DNA of 64,000 nucleotides from CBDCWQ01 sp965223435 (GTDB lineage: Bacteria; Myxococcota; Kuafuiibacteriia; Kuafuiibacteriales; Kuafuiibacteriaceae). The notes beneath the pieces are model-generated. The model saw only the letters and a program-made list of their open reading frames with translations, searched no databases and was not told the origin of the DNA. The position numbers and the translations under genes were made by a program. Positions within the stretch are counted from its first letter, which is position 1. The number at the start of each line of letters is the position of its first letter. Positions 46,201 through 54,400 of the stretch are shown here, in pieces. The stretch is from NCBI GenBank assembly GCA_965223435.1, contig CBDCWQ010000021.1:434001-498000 (forward strand), read 5' to 3'.

Positions 46201-48335
46201 TCGGCTTCATCCCAGGTGCCATCATAGAGGTAGTAGTACCAGTTTTGAGCGTGGCCGCGGGCCGGGTCGAAGGAATAGAAGTCTTGGGCAGCAAAAAATC
46301 CTTCGGTGAACGCTGGATCGCTGAGTTCTCGATGGTAGAGGTCAGATTCATGGGCCTGTGGAACTGGCGCACACCCGTAGATGTCCTTTTTCCACGTTTG
46401 CCGAAAACCGCGTTGCCGAGAAATCGAGCCGAGTTGAGGACAAAAGTGGAAACCGCCCGCGGATCGAGCGGGTGGAGCGACGTACGGCCCCCAGGCGCCA
46501 GACCAGTCTGCGTTGCGAACCGGTTGACTGGAGTAATGCCGGGTCTGATGGGCAACGATCGAAATCCGGTCATCGTCGATGTCGAGCCTGGGGTCCTGCA
46601 CGTAAGCTCGGACCTGATGGGTTAGGTAGGGCTTGATGAAAGCTTCCTCTTGGCCTGGTTCGGGGTCGCTCATCAGCGAGTAAGACTCCTCGACCGGTTT
46701 GGTGCAGTCACATCTTTGGTCTTGGCAGCCTTTGGCTTCGTACAAGCGTCGGTAGGAAACCACTTCATCGTTGATGCGTCTCTTGGTCTGGTCGAAAACG
46801 TTTTCGACAGGACCGTGAAAGTCTTTGACGTAGAATACCCGACTGTTTTCGCCCCAGACAAAATGCGTGTGCCCTCGCTTATCGAGGCCAACATTGATAT
46901 TGCGCTTCCAGTCCGCGTTATATCGAAGCAGAGTCGCTGAAGATTCAAAGCTTTGGCCCCCGTCCTGGCTCTGGACCGCGTAGATGCTCGACGCTGAAGT
47001 TGACGAAAGAGGGTCTTCCTCGACCTCGAGCCACGTGATCACGACCTTTTCTCCACGGGCATCGATGGCCGTTTCGCGGATTCGAGTTGTTGCACCGGAG
47101 GTGGCAATCGATTGAGGTGGGTCCCAAGAACCTCTTTTGGCCAAACGGCTGCTCCGCTTATAGAAGAGCACGTCGCCGTGTTTTGCGTTTTGAGTAACGT
47201 AGGCCATATGGGTTAAGGCCTGGCCGCTTGTTTCGGTGATGACGACGGCAGGATGGTCTGCGTGAATGCCCTCGCCGGTGACTTCGCTTTTGGGTTCGAA
47301 GGATCCCGGTGGCGTGATGATGACCGGCTCTTTTCTTTTCAGGGTCACCCGGCTCGAGCGCTCGGACGTCAAGACCTGCCCCTCCGGGTTCGTATAAAAA
47401 GCGATCACGTGGTACACATAGGAACGATCGTCGGGAAGAATAGCGTCATAGGCCGGTTCTTCGAGATCTACGGAATTCCTTTCAGGGCTGTTCGGGTCTG
47501 CGGCGGAAGGGGCTTTCGGGTACCGCACCACGCGGTACCCAACTTGGGTGTCCGAAGGAATGGGCCGACCGCTGTTCAAAAATTTGGGGGCTTGCCATCG
47601 AAGGTGTGCGGCGCGTTCGTCTGACCAACCCACCATGCCGCGTGGTGGGCGTGTGGCCCGAACATCCACTGGCGTGTCGAGGTTTTTGACGGCCTGTTCC
47701 GCGGCGTCATCGGGGCAACCGCCGACGATGCGCATCGTGTCCATGAGGACCGTGTCGTGAAAGTGGCAGCGTCCGCTGCCATGAAGCCAGTAGCGCCTGC
47801 CTGCCGCAAGCGTTTGCTCTGAAGCAACCTCGACCATCGTTTGCGCGTCTACGCTCCAGGCAAAGACACGGTCCGGGGCCAAACGCGCGGCCGGAATGGG
47901 CGCTTGCGCTTCAACCAGGGGCGTAGATCTGCTGTCGCTTTGCAGCACCTGGGGGATCGGTGGGGGTTCCGATCGGGGGCTTTCCGCGGGGACGATGTAG
48001 ACCCAATAGTGGTGCCCCGGGCTGAGGCTCTTGGTCGATGCCCCTTGCGCCGGTGGGGGCCCGATGCGGTACGCCCACCACTGCGTGTCCGGAATGTCAT
48101 CGAGAAGGTCAGCGTCGTCGCCGGACAATAGGGTCCACCCCGACGCGAGAGCTTGTTGGGTCTGCTGAACACCAAAAGGTGGCTCAGGATCCTCCCCGCG
48201 CTCTCTGCAAGCTACAAGACTCACAAGTGTGTATAAGCCTACGAGGATTGCTCGGAAATCGGCTCGTGGCGCTCCACAGACGCTTCTGTTCTCCATGTTT
48301 TGTGTGGCTGCCCTGCCTCGGTCGCTCGAATCCAC
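37254..48335 (-). CDS. Giant lipoprotein (3693 aa): propeller/toroid trunk with XRE-like HTH and four winged-helix domains
   Basis: The GTG start at 48335 has AGGAGGAG just upstream. A lipobox LVAC (Cys ~43) predicts an exported lipoprotein. In order: a GW-type beta domain (~65-220), a fibronectin III-like domain (~222-330), and a sialidase-like BNR propeller (~340-960; SQDGGQSFES, SYSRDGGRYW). Alpha/alpha-toroid-like regions follow (~1140-1570 and ~1900-2200; GANAWAIHGLGVFV, PLRGQVHQWTQGL). An XRE-like HTH lies near 2570-2625. After an acidic linker come four tandem winged-helix repeats (~3025-3410, period ~104 residues; DRWTLLWELRLRGPTAVGDL, LTALDGAGL). A beta-rich end domain closes the protein. 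The first ~1570 residues are homologous to the 2806-aa neighbour; the rest is not. Function unknown; DNA-binding modules on an exported protein are anomalous. Confidence 0.85.
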   Translation of the reverse strand: MDSSDRGRAATQNMENRSVCGAPRADFRAILVGLYTLVSLVACRERGEDPEPPFGVQQTQQALASGWTLLSGDDADLLDDIPDTQWWAYRIGPPPAQGASTKSLSPGHHYWVYIVPAESPRSEPPPIPQVLQSDSRSTPLVEAQAPIPAARLAPDRVFAWSVDAQTMVEVASEQTLAAGRRYWLHGSGRCHFHDTVLMDTMRIVGGCPDDAAEQAVKNLDTPVDVRATRPPRGMVGWSDERAAHLRWQAPKFLNSGRPIPSDTQVGYRVVRYPKAPSAADPNSPERNSVDLEEPAYDAILPDDRSYVYHVIAFYTNPEGQVLTSERSSRVTLKRKEPVIITPPGSFEPKSEVTGEGIHADHPAVVITETSGQALTHMAYVTQNAKHGDVLFYKRSSRLAKRGSWDPPQSIATSGATTRIRETAIDARGEKVVITWLEVEEDPLSSTSASSIYAVQSQDGGQSFESSATLLRYNADWKRNINVGLDKRGHTHFVWGENSRVFYVKDFHGPVENVFDQTKRRINDEVVSYRRLYEAKGCQDQRCDCTKPVEESYSLMSDPEPGQEEAFIKPYLTHQVRAYVQDPRLDIDDDRISIVAHQTRHYSSQPVRNADWSGAWGPYVAPPARSAGGFHFCPQLGSISRQRGFRQTWKKDIYGCAPVPQAHESDLYHRELSDPAFTEGFFAAQDFYSFDPARGHAQNWYYYLYDGTWDEADRIKIAQRPLDDGAWSTESLETRAIPKVVGSTVQVVHEPQRVETGWRRGAWIDNTLQKWRVRTIDRFESQGDEAISCGKTAPQGPGLAGPSRPQVQTMADGALVVVYEKGGPANPALGHPIHLSYSRDGGRYWSSPETIAHGHRPALAPWSTGEYAVTFFGATQNGTWAIQTVRGALGHVPSDITIVDTAHHNSEANRTAAVVVGSNGAGAKGGVRAVSHGSFLLVAWVEPKHGLETHRIVTSRTAATGARKTSLSWTAPEQIVAHRTTATLLECTDQYHMLSAACRTPTVHQPATGQRIQGSEAAHPQLSGGRTQEKSVTEAGHASIPPAEQASNFSFQPGAQQTVWAEFSEYGAPTSATLSALNLEEASVALALGESSALAPTALLSVDEPSMHGNLRRAIRLRDELYNPELGAQREYLADEQNEDSEYLAQFDRVWAYTQGITLAQFARQKDPRAEAVAEYLCQTALRGTDNEGRLVIHGWPFSWNTQADTWKDARWVTGANAWAIHGLGVFVTSHSSSPKAQELTECYLAALRGLEAHRHPSGLMTAGHTTLGLQHATRPEAMGLEEDDTIEWAYYDVLDAIGYDAFDDKKPPEVARCRRVNDTTCTPLEDRVLTADDFLTLQTSAPATNVVTEHNLDVLSVLNHALTHWRHISFGQSLEERVTRLEALTSWRNKLRDAIFEKLWDPKQKRVMTGGHFEGSSFVANEETAVDNCTWLSLSVNYDSLGATERDKLGACLQYTVATFVRELSFNERLYRGTYYFPNSFKDPYISQSNDNEKLYHLEATTGLILGIRKFADAHPEHPEVASLSHEADVLWAEMQRFVRDNGFPYSSRAIHNLMTTLPSSTAVIWYIDVYDDDADRRRSLDQPLKNYAQGVDDRSHAQDINDAWDSLVDRQYGQTSDNGLHPKLFHRRREDGLHDPVWGTFEGQLSKNLRVRRWTQSSGREELATSDIRTAPGAKTPPLTQIHSVPINSIEIAVYAFAYTQPPANSVLQTFNWMGALDETHYAIGGVVDVDGTHPGDRVMLSIVDRDNVEWFIDVVDFDPSTGAFLHTYKEGTPGYPVWPVYDLDRGWRVEDNRAIQIPQDSDHPGGSSVVFDDQLEVVALPIARVIRPGTEGAIATSAAFVPEIRSGLHIWVGRPGMWSFHHREGGIHRYELVDVSHTPAQVMGSVSEAEQPTGRFVSEPQSDAAPQKAEITVLEDQALGILAGLSRDTGAGSWRPLRGQVHQWTQGLLSTLEARKIDGETVLQFPFATWAADGNSVASYYQVSAQFLAIYALTEAHAQQSLLGAKASRDLVDTVRAIRKLYGVHPGDGRLVSGGGFPAQLAGEVDLPVNVTGGPSEGTHGSSFPTFPILSLQDHVLGWFAVRGLASLYFEDEATYSFLEQELNGLQTAIVDHFWDPSGFGGPIPYLWLHQDGQITLPPTTSSRGDVSSAAALYLLFTLESGNPALYDRTARSVEILLQSAPAHRPQPSTAALGTDLSDSPLFKALALRAAAAIDPRLLEWIWAEYPSLRESAGDHVQSMALQQIVEHPRHLFGVHQEPLFFAINPTFEGRYTGAFFIDIQARYGRHYADTLATLLMSDNRAYVFDRLLHRLVSLDAAFALYEALELPSEWPKVFADLPYEDRLLKTMSGLQDLCTEAPELLQWAENMEQMLGLPCHDAESLFEQALQRRLGGQNVEQLAMEIAHPHDGYDLLAWARRLYSTTGDAPSPRFSSADSGLPKGNPYGNLDHRGLTVSRSTFEFLETQVPEDQLLLSHTNPGSVSLQSSLRARWMGAVSATTRRRAHLRAPPVPRYEVEGIDILELDNPGSPDFWSRPALELRMLANEPIEHQVFAHDRAIAPNTGAILESVESKENIRQLRRLINEHLGGDLPALAKASALTMGQLHLVMRTGILTEEMLEKIGPALGLGDAALEETKALFVLTPSDSGFFVVPPQEAQPSDLFSRHLSFFMDGNAGAGLIQKHVLGEHQNGAAEGLAAAPEAAPVEALMRGPGLFRPKTGTQALKALTRHIDDLLLLPPELAVIMAGIPTALGYASSLALEVDPGLLSIFIGNKAPSADLWTFVGRVRAQDLLAPLGTYLRDEEDIRAQVPIFTASRFVNDPLEGPSISFDDDRIYHITLDWVGIDNTPLGSIGVLDFEDGALFEVHALNTEHPRSAIIDASVRSHLRWQRASKMAEVLPETVRNMFLFWVELSIRTEFTQNNAERIVLTPPQNESLSSRGRGWSYSVEPAGGRIPGIYANTPTQDDENTQEVPKAPAPASSEENSTTNPHTDEITTDETISDETSESCTITGDALGDRCLLKRFAAMYNLADRWTLLWELRLRGPTAVGDLANDLWGMVKTSRFLVELSGLGLTKHQVKGTHRIYHVDEAAFQRLAKALDGNPLLSGLANPVALRNAGARLGINNQVNFSSLNVEKWRLLDTLARHGPHTVNDLVSLMGWTKTKTSRLLTALDGAGLASMTKKKTQHIYTANRAAVFQVRHQMNLELLSLHPPNPGRLHQALDALYEQKGLDYRTLKNLDRLYLLLELERLGPTAVTDLKAPTGWHISKISRALGLLADADLVSYDSDGLIRRYRANKDALENIRQDSQLGGLWLYAVNTAALEDAVEALAAGDTGDKDYSVLKNFDRWFLLQELALYDPVGVTYFAEQIKWDLRKVSIELKTLRSAGLVTVEPKQQFRIHSADNSAIQTVRTAIHAHTLKMPNQAIETPPLAIKSEGSRPDANVVITANPTVGPSQPITNLELDLAKEFKRARIDVTAQGSQLEVRLGDKLPKHMERPNRLFSMTCWGIESTFKRTFSMDVHKNSAKTGPFWTLNSPFDVGTSGGPPVPTHCILWWVVEGQGTPNKMVAYSTFDISPRTLPETSITLDGSDLWVRIHLSAHRPVAPHLTTYEIDAYKRDPSKERWDQQLEQAYKNERQPDVRLSLVTRQVESIGGARIPWSESPGDWFFAVYLKTQNRRQLVGTAIRTLP

Positions 48336-48440
48336 TGGCTCCTCCTACAACGCGGATTCTATCCCCCATAGAGCGCGAAGGCCGCCACCACACTATGCAA
48401 GTGCGCTGATGTCAACCAATGCAGCGTATTTCAGCGAGAG

Positions 48441-48468
48441 AACACTGTTTGCAGCGTGCAGTGTTTTT
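48441..48468. other. Small hairpin between the giant genes
   Basis: AACACTG and CAGTGTT form a 7-bp stem with an 11-base loop, followed by TTT on the plus strand only. It lies just beyond the 3' end of the 2806-aa gene. The T-run is on the wrong strand for terminating that gene, so its role is uncertain. Confidence 0.25.
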
Positions 48469-48477
48469 AGCACCCTG

Positions 48478-51400
48478 CTAGAGCCCAGGTCCCGCGTAAC
48501 CGATCATGCGTAAAACTTCTCTTGGGGTATGGCTGTCGAGGGTGTCTCGGGCCGCCTCGAGATCAGCATAGGTCCGGTCAAAGTCAAACAGATCGGCAAT
48601 CGTCTTTTGAGACCCCTCCGGCAAATAGGAAATATCGATGGGAGACTGTTCTTGCCGCGCTCGCACTCGGTCCAAAACAACGTTGTAGTAGGCAATGACC
48701 CGCCTTTTGTAGGGCGCCAGTGTTTCGTTCGGTAGCGGTGCAGTGGCCTCGGCGATTGCATGAAGAACATCAAGGTTCTTTTCCCGAAAAGCCTCATTGG
48801 TTCGTTTGGTGAGCCAGGGGTTCGGCTTGTGGGCCCCGAGGTCGACATCGGCCAGGGTCAAGATGCGGGCGATAAGGGGCACGTTCTCTTCGTCGAGCAG
48901 CCGATGCCTGAATTCTCCGCCACGAAACGAGGGCTGTGTGGCCAAGATTGCGTACTCTACCATCGCGATGTCCTCGTCGCTGAAGATGGGTTCTGGGCGT
49001 TGCTTGTTGACCGAATCCATCCATTCTGCGGCAGCATTCGCGCTCTTTTGCTCGTTGGTCCCGGTGAGGCGTATGCGTTCGCCCTGCTTGCCAAACTTAT
49101 AGGATTGGTCAAAATCATGGTAGAGCCCGGCGAGGATGCCCATTCGGATGATCCACTCGGAGACAAACAAGGGGTCCGTTTTTTTGATGATTCGGAGGAG
49201 AAACACAGCAAAGTTCACGACTTCTTCCGTGTGTCGGCTCCCGTGATAGGGCATCACATCGTCAAGATGGGTAGCGCGGTCGAACTTGGCCGCCAGAGCA
49301 TCAAGCATGACCTGGATGTGATCGTCGACCACCTGCAGTGCCTCATCCGAAGGGCGATCTCGAAGACGCAAAGAAGACGCCTCCTCCGAGTATCCTTGAA
49401 GGACGAGCTCTTGGTAGGATTCATGATCCGGGTTGGCGGTATCGTGGTAATAGACGAGTTCTACGGAGCCGAGCACACCGTCAGGCCTCGCATGCTCGAG
49501 ACTCACAAGTTCTGTAGCAAACGTGGGCTCTTCGTTGCTTGCGAAGGCTACCCGGTCCGTGTCCGAGGTCTCTAGCCAGTAGGCGAGGTCAACGGTACCG
49601 TCGCTTCGGATATGTTTTAAGGGGACGCCCACAGTCAGCGGGTCGATCCGCTCACGTTTCCAGCGGAGATCGTGTTTGGGTTGCAGACCGTAGCTCACCT
49701 CGGGTTCGGTGGGCCGGTTGACGATGGAGATCCGAACGTGAAAGCTCTCCCCAAAGATGTCCTCGAGTTTGTTTCGGATCGTGTCGGTTCGGCTATCCAA
49801 GGGGCTTCCGAGGCCGTCAAGGACTCCCTGAAGGCTGGTATTCGGGATGTCTGCCGCAACTTTCCCCCTCCAGTCGTACCGAAAAAAGGGCACGCTCGTG
49901 GTTTCGGAGACTTCGGTGTGGGGAACGATCTTATAGAATGGAATCGGGTGGTCGGTGTTCATGGTGAAGCGAATCTCGGGTTCGCCGTTTGCGTCTTCTC
50001 GAATTCGGAGGTTCAACAGTCCTCCGTATCCGAGTTCGTAGTCTGGGGTCCCCATCGTAAGCGCCGGTCCGAATGCGAGTGTGAATGCGTTTTCCTGTAG
50101 CGTCGTATCGGCCTTTGGCTTTGATTCGATATCGTATGGGTTGCCATCGTCGCCGATTTTCTTTTCTTTGACCAGCGCCCATATCTTGTTGACGAGTGCT
50201 TGGTAGACGTCTTCCGTCAGGGCTCCCGAGGGATCGGTGGGGAGCCCAAAAAATACGGGAACTTGGGCTGGCGTGGGCTTTTTGTAGTTGATTTTGAAGG
50301 CTTGAGCCTGAAAAGTGCGCACCATCGCTGCGGTGAGTTTGACACTCTTCGTTTCGTCCACGCGCGTCTCTGTCTCATCTTCTTCAAAGGTGATCGTTTG
50401 GCCTGCTGGCGGTGTAAACATGTGCAAAACCACACGGCCCTGGCCAACGTAGTTTCCGAGGAATAGCTTGTTCTTTCCGTCCTTAACTTTGTTGCTGAAG
50501 TACCCAGTTGGGGCCGTAGTGGCCTCCCCGGAAATGGCGTACAAATCGTGTAGACCACCTGTTGGTGGCGTAAAGTTATCGATGTACCATTCCAGGTCCA
50601 AGTACTTGGTGTCCCTGATGGCCTTTGCCGGAAGGTTTTTGACCTGTGAAAGCTCCACCGTCGTGTCTTTCCATCGACGTGTCTGGTCGGGGTTTTGATG
50701 GATGGGCGTAAGGAAGGGCTGCAGGTAGACTTCATTGTCGAGGAGTCCCATCGGTACAAACATCGTTGGTTTGAGGAGCGTGCCAAACTGAAAGGCACTG
50801 TCGGCGACAATGTCGTCGGCTCGGGCGCGCAGATCGAGTCCATATTGATTCTCCAGTTTGGAAACCGTCGTGAAGGTTGATCCTGAACGCCTTGTAAATC
50901 GCGGGCTGTTTTCGCCCGTTATTTGGTAAGCCCCGTAGTTGGCTGCGGGAATGACCGGGATGTCCCATTCGTTTCGGTACTCGACCCAGATTTGAGGATT
51001 GGTTGCTGGTCCGGTAACGGTCGCTTGGGCCAAAGAGGGTGGTCGTGCCAGTTTTTCCTCGATTGTTTTGCGGCCGAGCACGTGCCCAGAGAAGAGTTTG
51101 TCGTAGTTGTGGACAAATAGATTGGTGGCGAAACCAATGTTGCTTAAAAGATTGCTGTTTTCTCCACCCGTCGTGTCGAGTCCGTGAACGTCGAAGCGTG
51201 CATCGGGTCCATAAACCTGGTGCCAGGCATCTCGAACCTTGTCCGAAAAAACGCGCTCTGCATTTGGGCTTTCGGGAAGCAAGGGTGAGTCTATGTACAT
51301 TCGACCGCCAATACGACGAAGCCTATTGAGGGTGAGTTCTTGTGGCGCGCCGAACGAACCCCCGAGGTCGAGCGCCGGCCGCTTGGGTGGCGGTCCGCCG

Positions 51401-54400
51401 GGGATGACGGATGCCGAGTCGGCGTCGGTGGCGGTTTCCTCAGGGGTTTTGGCGGAGGGGTGGCGAGTGAGGAGTCCGCCCTTCGCGATGTCTTTGGTGG
51501 CCTCGGTCCGCCAATGGTCCCATCCGGGCGGGATCGTGGGGCAGCGTGAAGGCGCGGTGACGCCGAAGGCATCCGAGCTGTGGCGTTGTTTGCAGCTCGG
51601 TACGCCGAGTACGATGTCGAGGAGCCATTGGTGGATCCATTGGATGTAGGTGTCTTTGTAGGCTTCTGGAATGTCAGAGGCGGCGATTTCACCCTCGTAC
51701 CAGTTCGTCCAAGATCCTGGCTGGTGGTGAATGAGCTTGGGACCCTCGTGGTCCGGACTGAGATGGAGCACCACACCCCGGGGCGCTTGATAGAGCCGGT
51801 CGAGCGGCTGAAAGAGGCGGAGCTTTCGGTAGACTTCGATGCCATCCCACGTCTTTTGGAGAATGACGTCTTGGGGAATCGCGCCTTGGACCATGGCGCG
51901 AAGGGCCTGTGCGGCTTCTTCTTGTTCTTCGGTGGTGTTGCCCACGCCAAAGCCCAAGTTGGCCATGATGCTGTCAGAAAACGCTTCTTCCCAATACGAG
52001 GGGTACGCGCTCACCATGTCGCGCACGGAGGTGTAGTAGTCTTTGGGATTGGACGGTTCGAGAGGCGGGGCCCGTCCAACGTAATCGTAGCCCGCCGGAA
52101 CTTCAAACGGAACATGTTCTTCCACGACCACCACGTTGTGGTTTTCGTTTACGAGGAGCTGGTCCACCAGATCGTTGATTTCTTCTTGATGAATCTCTCC
52201 GGTGATGGCAGTGAACACGCCGGTCGCGAGGATTTCGGCCAGCACGAGTTTGAGGGCCTCCCGGGCGCCGAGCTGCTTGATGACCTCGACTCCGTACACC
52301 CAGCGCGCCGCCGCCTCCGGCCGGGGGCCCAAAGCGAGAGAGGTTTCAAGCCCCCCCAAAAATGAGGCCGCGCCAAAGAAGCTTTGACCCATCGCCAGGG
52401 CTCCGGGAGGCAAAGAGGGCGGTGTTTCGAGGGCGTCGTGGACATCGATAAACCAAAGGATCGCCGTACTCGAAGACAGCAGGGTCGAAAGGTCCTGGAT
52501 CCGTTGACTTGAGTAAGGAAACCCGTGGTCTCGGGTGAACGCTTGGGCGTTGGCCCATAGCCTCTCTGCCTCGTATTCGAGGCCCTCTCTGCTTTGGACT
52601 TCGGGATGGGCGCCGACAAAGCGGTGTAAACCGAGAATGAGCCCCATCGTCGCCTCCAGGTGGTACGATGACTCTTGGAGGTCGCTCGGGTTGATGTACG
52701 GGTCGCGAAACGCGTTCTGGAAGTAGTGGGTTCCGTAGTACTTGGGTCCGCTGTCGCTGAAGCCCATCTTTTTGGCAAAACGAAGGATGGTGTACTGAAG
52801 GCAACGTTCTAGTCGACTGACGTAGATGGAAGGGCCCTCGTCTGAAGGGGGTAGGTCACGGTAGTCGACGGAAAGGGCCAGCCAGCTGCAATTGTCGATG
52901 GCGGTGTGGCTGCTCTTCAAGAAGGTGCCGTCCTCTTGGAACGCCCCCCCGGTGACGATACGGCCCATCGGGCTTTTGGCATCTGTGGACGCCTCGTCTT
53001 TCAGCCACGCTTGTTTGTGGGGTTCGCGTTCGGCGAGGTACGCCAGCGTTGAAGGGGGTACCTGGTCCCAAAGCGCGTAGAAGATGCCGTCACGAACCTC
53101 GTTTCGCCATGCCTCAAGCGCGCCTTTGTTGCTCAACCCGAGCGCCCCGGTGTGGTTCAGGGCGTGATTGAGAACGCTCAGAACATCGAGGTTGTGCTCG
53201 GTGACCACATTGCGGGCGATCTCTGGCTGCTTGAGACGAGCCCACGCGCGCTCGGAAAGGGTGAAAGCCTGCCACGCGTCTTCGGGTATGTCGGCGGCGG
53301 AGCACAGAGAGGAATGGGTACACGCCTTGAGGACCGGTGGTTGCGCTTCATCGTAGACGTCGTAGCCGATGGCATCGACGACGCTGTAGTAGGCCCATCG
53401 TTCATGGTGGGCTTCAATCGGGGATGGTTCGCCGTCTCCTTGGATCGGGAAGGGCCGGTCGACCGCCTCCAGTCCGCGGGTGCTCCAGCCCGCGGTCATG
53501 AGGCTGACCTGTCGGGCCTGGTGGCCGACCTCAAATGTTCGCCGATGTCTTTGGAGTCCGAGCAGGGCGCTTTGGTAGCACTGCCTAAACCACGCCTGCT
53601 CTTCGTCTTGAGGCAGATTCTCAAACGCTTCGGAGGTGATGAACACGCCGAGACCGTGAATGGCCCACGCGTTGGCGCCGGTCACCAGACGGGGATCTTT
53701 GAAACTGTCGCCGGTGGTGTTCCATGAAAAGTGCCACCCTTTGAGCTCATGGGGGTTGGCTTGGTCGACCACCGCATGGCCGCACAGGTAGCGGGCCATG
53801 GCTTGGGTTCGTGCGCGATGTTCGGGGATGGTCAGGCCGGGAACCGTTTTGGTCCGGGACAGCTGCGCCAGGGCGATGCCGAGCGTATAGACCCACACCC
53901 GTTCGAATCCGGCCAGATGAATCGAATCTGGGTCGTCTCCTTCATAGAGCGACGCGGCGCGGGGATCAAAGGGGACTTGGTCATCGCCGAAGCGATGGTT
54001 GGCCGGGCGGTACTCCACCTGATACGCGCCTTCTTTGCTGAGGGGGGGATGAAAGTCGGCGTAGTCGTATCGTCCCCCCTCGGAGGCTTGGAGCGTTGTC
54101 CGTCGGATGAGGCTTTCACGCTCAGCGATGGCCTTGGTGTAGTTGAGGCTTGGGTTTGGGGGCACGGCCTCGTCGGTGTGGGGCGGGTCCGCCGGCGCCC
54201 ATGAGACGACGGCTTCGCCCTCGACCAGTTCCACCTGCATAAGAGGGGGGGATGCGGTGAGGGCCGCATGGGCCCCGGCGGGCGCGCCAGGGTTGGACGC
54301 CCAAAGTGGGGCTTGCGGGGAAGCCTCCAAAGACGCTTCGACGGCGGCGACAAGCTCTTCAGGGGGCGCATCGTACACTTTGACGTGGTGCTTGTTGACG

